The translations under genes and the position numbers were made by a program. The notes under the pieces were generated by a model, which saw only the letters and a program-made list of their open reading frames with translations, did no database searches and was not told the origin of the DNA. Of a stretch of 64,000 bases of DNA, positions 12,201 to 22,748 are shown in pieces. Source of the DNA: Acridotheres tristis (Eukaryota; Chordata; Aves; Passeriformes; Sturnidae). Location of the stretch: positions 2,431,001 to 2,495,000 of the forward strand of contig CM072908.1 of assembly GCA_037013685.1 (NCBI GenBank), read 5' to 3'. The first letter of the stretch is position 1. Each line of letters opens with the position of its first letter.

Positions 12201-15200
12201 ATTTGGATTTTCTCACCTCGGTGAGGTACACACAGAGCTCTTTGAAGGGCTGCAGCAGACTGGCATCACGGATCTTCTTAATCACAAGGACACTCTTGGG
12301 AGGTTTGTTCCATGTCAACCGCTGGCTTGCTGGGTCCTGGATGTGCCTGGGGGACAAAACAAAGCCCAGACATCAGCACAGGCTGCTCTGCCACCTCTGG
12401 GACCTGGTAAAAAACACAAAAACACATCCTCCAGTGTGGAGAGCACACAGCCCCACACACCAGGCAGGGAAAGGCAAAAATTCCCATTGCAGTGATGGTT
12501 CTAAGGCAAAAATTCCCATTGCAGTGATGGTTCTGAGGCAAAAATTCCCACTGCAGTGATGGTTCTGAGGCAAAAATTCCCATTGCAGTGATGGTTCTAA
12601 GGCAAAAATTCCCACTGCAGTGATGGTTCTGAGGCAAAAATTCCCACTGCAGTGATGGTTCTGAGGCAAAAATTCACACTGCAGTGATGGTTCTGAGGCA
12701 AAAATTCCCATTGCAGTGATGGTTCTGAGGCAAAAATTCCCACTGCAGTGATGGTTCTGAGGCAAAAATTCCCACTGCAGTGATGGTTCTAAGGCAAAAA
12801 TTCCCACTGCAGTGATGGTTCTGAGGCAATAATTTCTATTTCAGTGATGGTTCTAAGGCAATAATTTCTATTTCAGTGATGGTTCTGTGCTTTGCTACAT
12901 GCAGGTGATAATCCAGAATCAATAACTCTGGTCCCTGCTGTCCTGTGAATGACCTGGGCCAACAGGGACCTGAACAGAAACACCACCAAAGCTCTCAGAT
13001 CAAGTTCCTCAACTGACTGACACCACAGTGCTGCCTTCCTCTTGGTTTAGTGCTGATTCAAAAGGAAAAATACTCAATTAGAGGATCTGAAAAAGTCATT
13101 CCCCATCCAATACTCTAAGTCAAACAGCTTAATGTAAATTTAAAATTAATTTTATTTCAGTGCTCACATTTCAGATACAAACACAGCAGAAACTAAAGGT
13201 TAATGCAGGGCTCTAATATCAATAATGCTGACAAGAATTAGGGATTGCAGAATAAACCAGAACTAGCACCAATTTCATTCAAACAAAAGCCACTCTGGCC
13301 ATTTCAGCTGTACTCACCAATTCCATCCAGTTCTACTGAATGAAAAGTTATTCATAACTTGCTTTAAGATCTTCATGTTTCTTTCCAGGGCTCAGGCAAA
13401 TGCAACAACTCCAAATAAAACAAAAGGCTGAGGCTTTTATCACTTATTAATAACTGCAACCTCAGAAGAATACATTTTTCCCTGAAAAACGTTTTTTCTT
13501 CTATTGCAGGTTTCAGTCAATTCTGATAAAAAGTTGTGAGGCTTTACAAAAAATCCTATGTAGAACTTCTATTCCAGATCTTTGAGGCAAGCTTTCATAA
13601 AGAAAATCCCATTTCAAGAAAAATAAACAGGTATTTGATTTCCCCTTCTTTCAAGAGCACAAGCCCCTGATCCTTTCTTCAGTGAGTATTCATTCAATTC
13701 ATCTGCTCATCAAAAAACAGGTTTGCAAGCTCTAGAGCTGCTGGTTGTATTGAAAGAGACACCCAATCTTCCCTAACTTCAGCCTCCACATAAAAACTAC
13801 AATTTTCTCTTAAAAATAATCCCACCAGTGAGGAGAGTTTAACAAAATTACCCACAGCAGAGGGGGAAAAACACCAACGAGGTTTTGCTGGTTTTCAAAA
13901 CCCACAAAAGCTGGTGTGCAGTAAAAGTAATTTATAATTTGCTTTTCAAACAGTCCTTGCCTTCAGCAGCCTGGGGGCAGCTCTGCTCCCTGCTCTGCCT
14001 GCCCAAGCTTCTCCCTGGCACAATCCTGTCCCTGTCCTTATATCCCTGGCCCAGGCCAGCCCCTGGGAGGAGCAATTGCCCAGGTCAGGTGGGTAAACAC
14101 AACCTGGGCTGGTTTTCAGCTGCTCTGCACAGCCCAGGGCCCTTGACAGCACCAGGGGAGAATGAGGAAACTCCGAGTTGCCAAAAGGAGGGACTGGTGT
14201 TACACCTTCCCAGAGAGCTGCTGGATATCACCAGGAAGGTTACAGCCTACAGAGGCAAGAGATTTAGGCAAATAAATATTGACTGCAGTATCTTAGAGTT
14301 AACTGGAAGAGCAATTAAATAAAACAAAAAGTCACAGAATGGTTTGTGTTAAAAGGACCTTAAAGCCCATCCAGTCCCACCTTCCACCATCTCAGGTGGC
14401 TCCAAGCCACATCCAAACTGCTCTTGGACACTTCCAAGGGGGCAGCCACAGCTTCTTTGTGCCAGGCCCCCCCAAAAACAGGGACCACCACTTTGGTTAA
14501 ACCTGGAATTCCTCACCTGGCCAAGTCAAGACTCCATTTATTACATACATAACACCTGGTGCAGAAAGCAACACTGTACGCCACCCAACCTACAAAATTA
14601 AAATGTTTATTTTCCCACTAAGCAGAAACCAGCCCTTATTTCCACATCTATCAACAGTCTAAAAGCAAACTCGCTTTCACTGAAAATGCCAGAGACCAAA
14701 CACAAAAATTGAAAGTACAGGTTCAAACATCATCACCAAAGGAGGGAGAAGGCCTCCCTCAAATTTCACAGCACACAGAACAGTTCCTCTTCCTCCCCTT
14801 GTGGTACCCAAAATAATTTTTATTGAGTTGGAAATAAGAGAGTTGGCATTTTAGACACCACACTATGGATTGCAGACCATGCCAACTTGGCAAAGCTGAC
14901 CCCAGGATGGCAATCAAACAACATGAAAACCTCTAAGTATCAGGTAAAATACAAACAGTGCTGAATAGGCAGTGAAAAAAGTGGAATCAGTGGAAAACCA
15001 AGTGGTTTTCTTTGTCACAGAAGGAGCACAGTGCCCCTGCTGGGATGAGTACTCACATAATCGTTTTAGGATTCTGCAGCATGCAGGCCTTTGGTCCAAA
15101 CGTGGTCACTGGGCATGGTCCGTGCAGGGAGCGTGTTCTCCTGGAGGCACAGCAGATCATCAGTGAGGACGGGAGAGGTGCTGACAATCGGCTCTGGCTG

Positions 15201-18200
15201 CTCAAACACCAAACCCTCCCTCCTCTGACCCAGCTGAACAAAAGCAATACAGGGCAAAGTGCATTTCTGAAACCTCTGTGAGAGCTTCCCAGGCAGGGCA
15301 ATTTTACAGGTTGGCTCTCACAATTCCAACTGCCCAGCAGTTCCTCAGTCACAGCAGTTTCACTGCTGCAGGCACAAGAACAACACTTTTATTCAGTGTT
15401 TCTCTAAGCACTCCATCTTGTCTAAAAGCACATCTTTTAGAATGACTGAAGCTGGAATAAACACAGCAAAAAGAGCTCAGTGAGTGCTCTCCCCCTCTCT
15501 AAGGGCAGTAATGTACATTGGGTTTTTGGGAATTAGGGGAAATGGAGTTTCCCAGTGTGTGACTTGACAAGAGTTTACAAGGAGCTCTCCAACACCTCCA
15601 GATGTTTTTGGCATGGTCAAGTCACAGTGATGTGTGGCTTGGTTATTTAAATACCCTTAATAAATTAATCAAACAAATTCTTCAACTCTAAGGCACATGG
15701 AGATTTGTATTTGCAGTATCAGGCTTCAATTTTGAACAGGTTGAAAAAAAATTGCTATTTCCCCCCATTTATTTCTCTAATAAAATCTTTAGGTGTCGTT
15801 TATCCTCAATCTTGAATCCCACCAGGACATACATAGGGTTATTCCTGGCTCTAGGATGAGAATATCTGGAGAAAGTCAGAACTCTTCTGCCTCCCCTCCC
15901 TGCCAAACTCCCCCAGCAAAGCTGGAACTGGGAGCAAAACTTGCTCAAGTCATGGAACTGTTGAAGCATTATTTGACTGCTATTAGAACTATTCCATTAT
16001 AAAGAAAGGGGAAACGTTTCTTTCCTGGTCTTAATTCAATCACATCTTGCTTGTAACAATCATCACTGCACAGTCTTCTATTGTGTGTTACAAAGTAGCT
16101 CAGTCCAGCCTGATGACTCACTCCTAGAGCTAAAAAAAACCCTCAGAAATCTAATAAAAATCAAAACAGGTTAAACACATAATTAAGGAACAACAGCAAC
16201 ATCTTATTTGTCCCTTGCCTAATAAAATATGCCAATCTAAGATTTGAATTGCAATAAAAAAACAGAATAATTTCTTTTCCATCTGTAAATCCAGGCATGA
16301 CTTACCAAGTCAGATAAGAGCATTACTAAGTGTTTTATAAAGTTTATCTTATTTATATTAAAACAGAAAAACAAGCAAGGTCTGACATAACAAGAGATTA
16401 ATGTGTGTGTCAATATGGGCAAAGGGATGATAAGTCTCCATCTACTTGTGAACAATTACCCTTGGCATTAGGATGGTTAAATAACAGCCTGGCAGCATCA
16501 CCTCCCACTTCTTGCTCCACTCCAGCTTCTCCAGATAACTGTAATTTTTGCCTTCTCCCAACACAGGTCATTATTTGAAGCCACTCCCAGCAATTGGTCA
16601 AATTCTGTTCCCACATGAGGCATGAAATATCCATGTCTGACCCTCATGACATTCCAAAAGTTCTCTCTGCAAAGCCTAATTACTAACTGCTGTAATTTTC
16701 CCCTGAGATTTCACTCGGTTTTATTGGTGCTCAATAAAGTGCCTGAGTAAACAGAATTTCAAGGCATTCATAGTCAGGCTGCCTTTGCAAAGAATGAGCA
16801 GCAATGTCCTGGAAATGATACATCTTCTAGGGAAATCCACTTATCAGTTCCCAGCAGCTGGGCAGGTACCTGGAGCTGAACAGCACAGAGGAAGCCTGAG
16901 AGCAGCACTTCCTGAGAGCCTGCAAAATGCCAGGAGAATTCAGAAGTGAAACCAGCCAGTGAATGACTGCAGAGCATCCTAATGAAGGCAAATCTCAGAA
17001 GCAATTACCCTGATTCAAACCCACAATGGACACGGCACTTGTGGTTGAAAAAGCAGCTGTTTAGCTAGAAAATAATGCCCAAAAATTTAGAGCACGTGGT
17101 CTTCTATGCAGATTGACTGAAAGGTTTGAGTAGAGAAGGGAAAAGCACCAGTTTTACAGCACAACTGAAATATCAAGTCTTACATACTGATCACACACAC
17201 GTGACCAGAGCTACAACACAACACAGCCTTCAAAAAAAAAAAAAAAAAGACTTCCTCAGAAGCATCAAATAGACTGAACTACAAACACAGAGCAGCTATT
17301 TTCCCCAAGCTTTCAAGGCTTTTAGTTTGCCTCCCTTCACCACAAAGCCGCCCCCTGTGCTCTCCAGCCTCACCCGTGTGTGCTCTTGCCTCCCAAGAAC
17401 ATTCCTACCAGCAAAGCAGGAGCCCTGAACAGAAATTCCATCTGCTGAGCAGCTCCCTCGTGGCTCTGCCCATGCTTTGGGGACAGTCACAGCACAGGGA
17501 AGGTGAAGTCCTGCTGTGCCTCCCACAAGATCAAGACACGGCGTTGCCCCTGCCCGCTGTTCAATATTTACAGCGGGTCCAAAGATCAGAAGTTCCACCC
17601 ACCCTGTCCACATGACAGGAGCCTTGCAATGAGATCAGAAATTTGGCTCCAAAAAAAGAACTGGTGTTTCTCACTGCTCTGAAACCATCTGCAAACACAA
17701 ACTTACTTTTTGCTGCCTCACACTTAACCTAACACACAGCACTAAAGCTCTTATTTGTTATTGAGCTTTTATTTCTTATTGAGCTTTTGTAAAAGTGTGA
17801 AGAATTGTCTCTTGTTGACTGATCATTTTTTGTGAGACTGTGAGCTCTGCAGACACCTGTTTTGACAAGCCATGAAACTTTGATTCTGAGCCTGCTCTTA
17901 GTCAACACCCCACCTTCAACTCCCCCTCTCCACTGTGAACCTTCCGAGGCGCATTTTAAGAATCCCTCGCGGCCGTATTAAAAAACCATTAAAATCCAGT
18001 TAAACTTCATATATTTTAACAACAAGGGGAAGACACAGGGGCCTCTCACCTGAACTCTTTGGTGCTTCCAAGGGCTGGTGAAGCCGACAAGCTCCGTGAC
18101 TTGGCTCGGCCCCGGCTGGTGCTGCCCCAGTCCTGATCGCTGGGACACGCCGAGCAGTGGAAGGCAGAGTCTGAGCTGCCATCAGCCTTGCTGGCACACA

Positions 18201-18222
18201 GCTTCTCCCGACTCATCTCCAT
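6127..18222 (-). CDS. NADK: NAD kinase, 11 coding exons, 441 residues
   Basis: The enzyme transfers a phosphate from ATP to NAD+ to make NADP+ in the cytosol, setting the pool from which NADPH is made. Coding exons in transcript order: 18222-18050, 15140-15057, 12346-12217, 11776-11668, 11373-11288, 11022-10920, 10161-10010, 9488-9389, 8642-8485, 7314-7232 and 6274-6127. They total 1326 nt, or 442 codons with TGA, close to the 446 residues of human NADK. All introns are GT-AG and all phases join. The ATG at 18220-18222 has A at -3 and G at +4, and the protein opens MEMSREK, like human MEMEQEK. The ATP-binding GGDG motif is at residues about 181-184, the NE motif of the NAD-kinase fold at 282-283, and the GSTAY loop at 321-325. 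The regulatory serine cluster SRSLSAS (Ser44, 46, 48) keeps the human positions. An acidic EEEEF tail ends the protein. The gene is intact, with no frameshift. Confidence 0.97.
7232..7314 (-). CDS. NADK: NADK coding exon 10 (residues 366-393)
   Basis: Encodes [20 protein letters not shown] and QEICHGDS. The window has Cys where human NADK has Arg in QEIRHG. Donor GTCAGA. Confidence 0.95.
7671..7709. repeat. AT-only palindrome in NADK intron
   Basis: A 13-bp perfect stem (7676-7688 with 7692-7704) around a 3-base loop, extended by 4 more pairs after one mismatch. It is pure A/T apart from one G and one C. It could form a cruciform or be a transposon remnant; function is unknown. Confidence 0.6.
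8485..8642 (-). CDS. NADK: NADK coding exon 9, GSTAY loop (residues 313-365)
   Basis: Encodes [40 protein letters not shown] and [13 protein letters not shown], almost identical to human. Its acceptor (CTGTCCCCAG|GG) lies in the first unit of a tandem repeat that copies the same acceptor upstream. Confidence 0.97.
8638..8942. repeat. Four-copy 71-83 bp tandem repeat spanning the NADK exon 9 splice acceptor
   Basis: CCCCTGGGGACAGCAAACAG recurs, with small differences in its tail, at 8640, 8711, 8783 and 8866. The intervening sequence (CTCTGAAACCACCAGGGAC and ACACCAACACACCCC) recurs too. On the - strand each unit carries TGTTTGCTGTCCCCAG|GGG, that is, the acceptor of exon 9 with its short pyrimidine tract. 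The copy next to the exon is the used one. Confidence 0.9.
9389..9488 (-). CDS. NADK: NADK coding exon 8, NE motif (residues 280-313)
   Basis: Encodes [20 protein letters not shown] and [15 protein letters not shown] (282-283) is a conserved substrate-site pair of the family. Confidence 0.96.
9763..9828 (+). mobile_element. CR1-like LINE 3' terminal fragment
   Basis: GGTTGGACTCAAGCTTGGAG, then TTTTCCAGCC and AATTCTGTGAAATCA, resembles the 3' end shared by bird CR1 elements (GGTTGGACT..TTCCAACC..ATTCTGTGA). It is short and diverged, inside a NADK intron. Identified from memory of the CR1 consensus. Confidence 0.55.
10010..10161 (-). CDS. NADK: NADK coding exon 7 (residues 229-279)
   Basis: Encodes [19 protein letters not shown], a variable linker ([13 protein letters not shown]), and GKQIMQYQ. 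The linker is the most diverged part of the core, as expected for a surface loop. Confidence 0.95.
10920..11022 (-). CDS. NADK: NADK coding exon 6 (residues 195-229)
   Basis: Encodes [20 protein letters not shown] followed by [14 protein letters not shown]. The acceptor ends in GATAG and the donor is GTAAAT. Short exons inside a 1.1-kb gap are easy to miss; this one is confirmed by the phases on both sides. Confidence 0.96.
11288..11373 (-). CDS. NADK: NADK coding exon 5, ATP-site GGDG motif (residues 166-194)
   Basis: Encodes [20 protein letters not shown] and [13 protein letters not shown] is the signature nucleotide-binding motif of NAD kinases and of the wider NAD/diacylglycerol-kinase fold. 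Confidence 0.97.
11668..11776 (-). CDS. NADK: NADK coding exon 4 (residues 130-166)
   Basis: Encodes [18 protein letters not shown] and ends FCTFRE, matching human NADK closely. Donor GTATGG. Confidence 0.96.
12217..12346 (-). CDS. NADK: NADK coding exon 3 (residues 86-129)
   Basis: Encodes [19 protein letters not shown] and then [17 protein letters not shown], the start of the kinase core. It ends on a phase-0 donor, GTGAGA. Confidence 0.96.
12471..12886. repeat. Minisatellite of thirteen 32-bp units in NADK intron
   Basis: Copies of AGGCAAAAATTCCCACTGCA + GTGATGGTTCT follow at an exact 32-base spacing from 12471 to 12855. The last two units share a derived variant (AATAATTTCTATTTCAG). Differences between the others are mostly single C/T changes, so the expansion is recent or homogenised. 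Confidence 0.95.
14332..14497 (-). mobile_element. CR1-like LINE 3' fragment
   Basis: TCACAGAATGGTTTGTGTTA, AAAGGACCTTAAAG, ATCCAGTCCCACCTTCC and TCCAAGCCACATCCAAACTG follow the complement of the bird CR1 3' end in order. The element lies on the - strand with its 3' end at the left. It is 5'-truncated, as is usual for CR1, and sits in the NADK intron between coding exons 2 and 3. Confidence 0.8.
15057..15140 (-). CDS. NADK: NADK coding exon 2 (residues 58-86)
   Basis: Acceptor GCCTCCAG, donor GTGAGT. It encodes [19 protein letters not shown] and the following CMLQNPKTI, nearly identical to human. Split codons at both ends join exons 1 and 3 in frame. Confidence 0.96.
18050..18222 (-). CDS. 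NADK: NADK coding exon 1 (residues 1-58)
   Basis: Start codon to the donor GTGAGAGG. It encodes the divergent, flexible N-terminal region, with a CSAC motif and the conserved serine cluster [15 protein letters not shown]. In human NADK, Akt phosphorylates Ser44, 46 and 48 to relieve autoinhibition; the same positions are serine here. Confidence 0.95.
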
Positions 18223-18263
18223 GCTGGAGCTGAAGGAACCTCAGCCAGACAGAAATTCAATCC
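18223..18263 (-). other. NADK: NADK 5' UTR part of the start-codon exon
   Basis: An acceptor CTCCTCTGCAG ends at 18264, and 41 non-coding bases precede the ATG. No upstream ATG is present in them. Confidence 0.8.
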
Positions 18264-21200
18264 CTGCAGAGGAGAGGGAGAGGCAAAAAAAATCTCAGCG
18301 TTCGCAAAGGTAACGGAGCTCTCTCCTTTAAATTCCAATTATGGCTTCAGGCGGCTCAAAGGAAAACAGAAGCTTTGTAACACAATCCCTCTTCTCTCAG
18401 CAGATAACAGGCTGAACGTGAAAAAATTACTGGAGTTGTGTTTAACATCAAGAAACTCCTGGAACTGCTCAGAAGATGAGCTGGTGCTTTGAGGCACTCC
18501 CCTGCTTCCTGCAGCTCCTGCCCTGTGGTCACCGCTGCTGACCAAGGGCCCCCACTGTAATTTTTAAATTAAATTAAAGTGCTTCAAAATCCCTGCAAGA
18601 AAACCTGGAGGAGCATGAGACACTAAACACAGAGTTCACACAAGCTAATAAAGACCTCTCCAAAGAATCTGGGAAGGTCTTCAAGGTAATCAGAAGTTCC
18701 TGGAATTAAAAATGACCAGAGTGTTCCCAGACTGAGAAGAGGCTCAGTAGAAAGTTGTTTCAAGACCAGCATAGATTTGTGTCTTCAGTTACATAAGAGA
18801 TAAAATTAATTTATTTTAGATATTGAAAAGAAAGAAAAGCTTTAAATATGAGCCAAGGAACCAAGGCTCAGGAAAGACTATAAAGTCTCCTATAAGGTGA
18901 TACATATATCGAACAGACAAAATAGAATATTCTAAGAGCAAAAAAACCCCAAATCCTGTCAGATAATGCAACAGAAATAACCTTAATGAGCCTCAGCTTT
19001 TGAAAAAAAAAGGTTAATACCAAGCTGAGGAGAGACAAAAACAAGCTAGAGGACAATACCTAAGTCCTTAACTCATTTTTGACAAACTGGGGAGATGGTC
19101 CAAAACAAACAGGACAAAATAAGGACAAATGTGCAGTATTTCAGTTCCACGAACAACCAGCACAAATGAAAGATAAACAGTTGGTTAGAGCACAGCTTTG
19201 CAGAAGTAAAAAAAAAAAAAACAAACCCCAAACTTGAAATAACCGTAGTTCTAGAGATCTTGTGGGCAAGTTCTCATCATTACTCAAAGCAAGCAGAGAA
19301 GAAGCCTTATCAGAATAAAAATAGAAACCAACTTTCAGTGTATGAATAAACACTAAACCATAAACAAATAGTATCCATGTGAGAGCAACCCAGAGGAACA
19401 GCACATTCCTCAAATCAGTTGATTCCAGCACAGGGGGGAAAAGATGGTTCAGTAATAATTTGCAGATTTTTTTTCCCAACAGTTTCATTGCTCTGGATGA
19501 AGCTCCCACCTCATCCTGCAGAGAAAGGAACTAAACATTGGTCCATTAAAATGGACTTCCTTGTGGGAAATCATCACACAAGGAAGATATCTGTGGGGAA
19601 ATTCCCCAGAGAATGGCAAACCCCAGAATTTCACCAGAACCCCAATTCGCAGACAATAAAACCATAAAATAAAAAAATTCAGCTGTAATTTTAGACTCAT
19701 TACTAACTTAGACAGCACCACCACCTAATCAAATTAGAAAGTGCTTTTGCTCCTGCTGTAGTTTAGGCTTACCCGAGGAGAGCATCACTACAAAGAGGTG
19801 CAATTACTGCCAGCCATTAATGATTTATAGCATCCTGCCCTTGAAAGGTATCAATGTTTAACTGGGTTACTCACTGCTGTGTCACCGGTGACCACAGCTT
19901 GGGAAACAGCCGTTGCAACACACTTGTCATCTCGTCCAGCTAAGATTGGCAAAATGTATCTCTATTTTTAGACAATTCCAGCTGATATATAAATTTTGTG
20001 CCCGTTAGTTGAGCTAGGGAGGCAGAGAACAATAATTTATGTAACAAGCAAGATGTGCTCCCATGTGACTTTGACTGAAGAATGTTCATCTGACAGATGC
20101 TGACAGCAAAGAAAATCAGATTAGCACAAAACTGGAAGTAAGAAGTGTACAGACATACTAAATACAGCCTAAGAACTTGATATTGCCTCCATGTAATACC
20201 TTCCAATTCAGGATGTTTTAGCTACAGCTTACACCACGGACTGTTTAATTAACATTCCCTCACAAGACCTTTATTGAATAAGCAGACTTGACATAAGACA
20301 AAACTGCCACTGAACAGCTTCCAGGATTGGATCCAAAAAACTTTTAAGCACATGGTAACAAACTAATGAAAAGGCTGCTCTGTTTTAAATCATGTCCAAA
20401 ATAAAAACAACACAAGAAAAATAAGTATTTAAATATCCAGCACTGCAGAATGAAGGACAATTAAGAGCATGTCAACATCTAACAATAAATATCTGTGATG
20501 GTGACCCAGCAGCCAGGTGAATCACCTCATACATGTATCCAACTCCAGGTTTATTGTAGTTTCCCGGTTTTAATTTCACTGAACGTTTCCCTGAACCAGA
20601 ACTTCAAGGGTTTCATCAAACCATCTTTACACAACCCCATGACATCCTCCAAAGGAGCTGCAAGGCTGCAAATCACCAAGGGATTGAATTTTATTTTATA
20701 ACGACCACGCTTGTAAGCTGTTCTTTCGTAACAAACTTTTCCTGTTAAGTGTCTGCCCTAAATCATCCTGGTTAAAGGATTACTGCAGGGTCCACTCTGA
20801 CAAAGTCCTCACAGTGCTTTAACCCCCCTCCAAGGCTGCTGCATTTATACTGATTTCTTAGAGATTAGATCAGTAATTCAAAACTCATTTTGTTCTTTAT
20901 TATCGACTTTCTCTTGGGGCATAAGAGGACAATGTTCTGCCCAAAACTGCACCTCTTGTCCCACTGCTGCAGAGCGCTGTGTGCTTGGTCACTCTGCACT
21001 GTGGAGCTTTCTTTTGTTGTATTTTGCTGAATAAAGCACTCCAGCAGAGGTTACATGCCCATGACTCCATCCCGAAAGCACTAAACCCCCTCTCACACAC
21101 ACAAAAAAAGAAGGAGCAACTCCATCAGACAGACAAAGCTTGGTTTAGTTTAGAAAACCAAAACCCCTATTAAAACCCAGCAAGTTACAATTTTAGGTTT

Positions 21201-21510
21201 TGATTACACACCCAGACGCTATTTCCACCAAAAACCCAGGCAGTATGACCATCACGTGTGCAAGGCCCAGGCAAAACAAGTCCATTTGTTAACCCTTCCC
21301 CTCCGGAGCCCCAACACGGACGGGACAAAGCCAGGGTGGGACCCTCGGGGGACAAAGAGCGGGGCTGGCCCGGTGTCCATCCCTGCGGGAAATGTTCCCC
21401 GGCCTCGGGGCTGCCCCGGCCATCACCCCGGGCTCTGCCGGAGCCACCGAGGGACCGGGATGGGGGAATGCGGCCACCTGGGACCTGAGCGGGGCCAGGG
21501 ACCGGGCAGG
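18264..21510 (-). other. NADK: NADK first intron, distal part: no feature seen
   Basis: AT-rich intronic sequence between the start-codon exon and the promoter-proximal minisatellite. I find no coding exon, RNA gene or clear transposon in it. Several poly-A runs occur, for example near 19209. Confidence 0.6.
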
Positions 21511-22310
21511 GCACACAGGGACACGCACCGGGGATGGGGACAGAGGGACACGCATCGGGGATGGCACCGGGAGGGGACACAGGGACACGCACCGGGGATG
21601 GGGACAGAGGGACACGCATCGGGGATGGCACCGGGGATGGGGACAGAGGGACACGCACCGGGGATGGCACCGGGGATGGGGACAGAGGGACACGCATCGG
21701 GGATGGCACCGGGAGGGGACACAGGGACACGCACCGGGGATGGGGACAGAGGGACACGCACCGGGGATGGGGACAGGGAGGGGGGGCACAGGGACACGCA
21801 CCGGGGATGGGCACTGGAGATCGGGACACAGGGACACGCACCGGGGATGGGCACTGGAGATCGGGACACAGGGACACGCACCGGGGATGGGCACTGGAGA
21901 TCGGGACACAGGGACACGCACCGGGGATGGGCACTGGAGATCGGGACACAGGGACACGCACCGGGGATGGGCACTGGAGATCGGGACACAGGGACACGCA
22001 CCGGGGATGGGGACCGGGAGAAGGGACACAGGGACACGCACCGGGGATGGGGACCGGGAGAAGGGACACAGGGACACGCACCGGGGATGGGGACCGAGGG
22101 ACATACACCGGGGATGGGGACTAGGAGGGGACACAGGGACACGCACCGGGGATGGCACCGGGAGAGGGGACACAGGGACACGCACCGGGGATGGCACCGG
22201 GAGAGGGGACACAGGGACACGCACCGGGGATGGCACCGGGAGAGGGGACACAGGGACACGCACCGGGGATGGCACCGGGAGAGGGGACACAGGGACACGC
22301 ACCGCGGACA
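21511..22310. repeat. GC-rich minisatellite in promoter-proximal NADK intron 1
   Basis: About 800 bp of related units built on GGGACACAGGGACACGCACC + GGGGATGG. Three subfamilies form blocks: shorter GGGACAGAGG units (21530-21780), an exact 40-bp unit with GCACTGGAGATC (about 21800-22000), and a 39-bp unit with GGCACCGGGAGA (22130-22310). The + strand is G-rich with many GGG/GGGG runs, so it can form G-quadruplexes. It is free of stop codons in several frames on both strands, which is a composition effect and not evidence of coding. Confidence 0.95.
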
Positions 22311-22417
22311 CACACGCGCACCGCAGACACGCGCACCGCTCCCCCCTCAGGGCCGCCCGGCCGGGCCGCGCTGCCCCTGGGGCCGCCCTGCGCTGCTCCC
22401 CCGGGGCCCCGACTCAC

Positions 22418-22540
22418 GGCGTGGCTCAGGGCCGGGCCCCGCGGCGCTGCTGGCGGCGCTGGGCGCTGTGAGGGGCGCGGGGCCGCCGGGCCCTGCGCGC
22501 CTCCATCGTCCCCTCCCCGCCGCCCCCGCGCAGGCGCGGT
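22418..22540 (-). other. NADK: Probable non-coding first exon of NADK
   Basis: On the - strand a donor CC|GTGAGTC lies at 22417/22418, inside a CpG island and upstream of a 5'-UTR exon with an open acceptor at 18263. The upstream boundary (transcription start) is a guess within the CpG-rich block. No ATG is seen in the exon near the donor. Confidence 0.5.
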
Positions 22541-22606
22541 TCGGCCGCGGGCCCGGTGCGCAGGCGCGGGCGGTGCGGCTGCGCGGCACCGCCTCCGGCC
22601 CGCGCG

Positions 22607-22636
22607 GTAATTAGCGCTAATTAGCGGCAATTAGCC
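22607..22636. promoter_or_regulatory. Three TAATTAG-type boxes at exact 10-bp spacing
   Basis: The decamers GTAATTAGCG, CTAATTAGCG and GCAATTAGCC follow one another directly. Each contains an ATTA homeodomain core on the same face of the helix. They lie at the upstream edge of the NADK CpG island. Confidence 0.6.
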
Positions 22637-22748
22637 ACGGAGGAGCTGGGTGGGCTGGGGGTGTGTAGCGGCCGCCTGAGTGGCCGGCATCGTATCGGGT
22701 TATACCCGCGTTAGAGGCGCCACTGGGGGATGGGGGCATCGGATACGT

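Larger units (their letters stand above)
22311..22640 (-). promoter_or_regulatory. NADK: CpG-island promoter of NADK
   Basis: This is the densest CpG block of the window, at the 5' end of NADK, with no TATA box. It contains two NRF1-type GCGCAGGCGC elements (22528-22537, and in TGCGCAGGCGCG at 22557-22568). NRF1 drives many housekeeping and metabolic genes. The island lies between two minisatellites. Confidence 0.75.

Noticed and set aside
12373..12807. 144-codon - strand repetitive open frame
   Set aside because: It is a translation of the 32-bp minisatellite inside a NADK intron.
12471..12886. CRISPR-like regular spacing
   Set aside because: There are no spacers: the units are contiguous, and the host is a vertebrate genome.
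21256..22614. 452-codon + strand open frame, with others of similar size on the opposite strand
   Set aside because: All lie in the GC-rich minisatellite. Several frames on both strands are open at once because the units lack stop triplets; the products are pure repeats.
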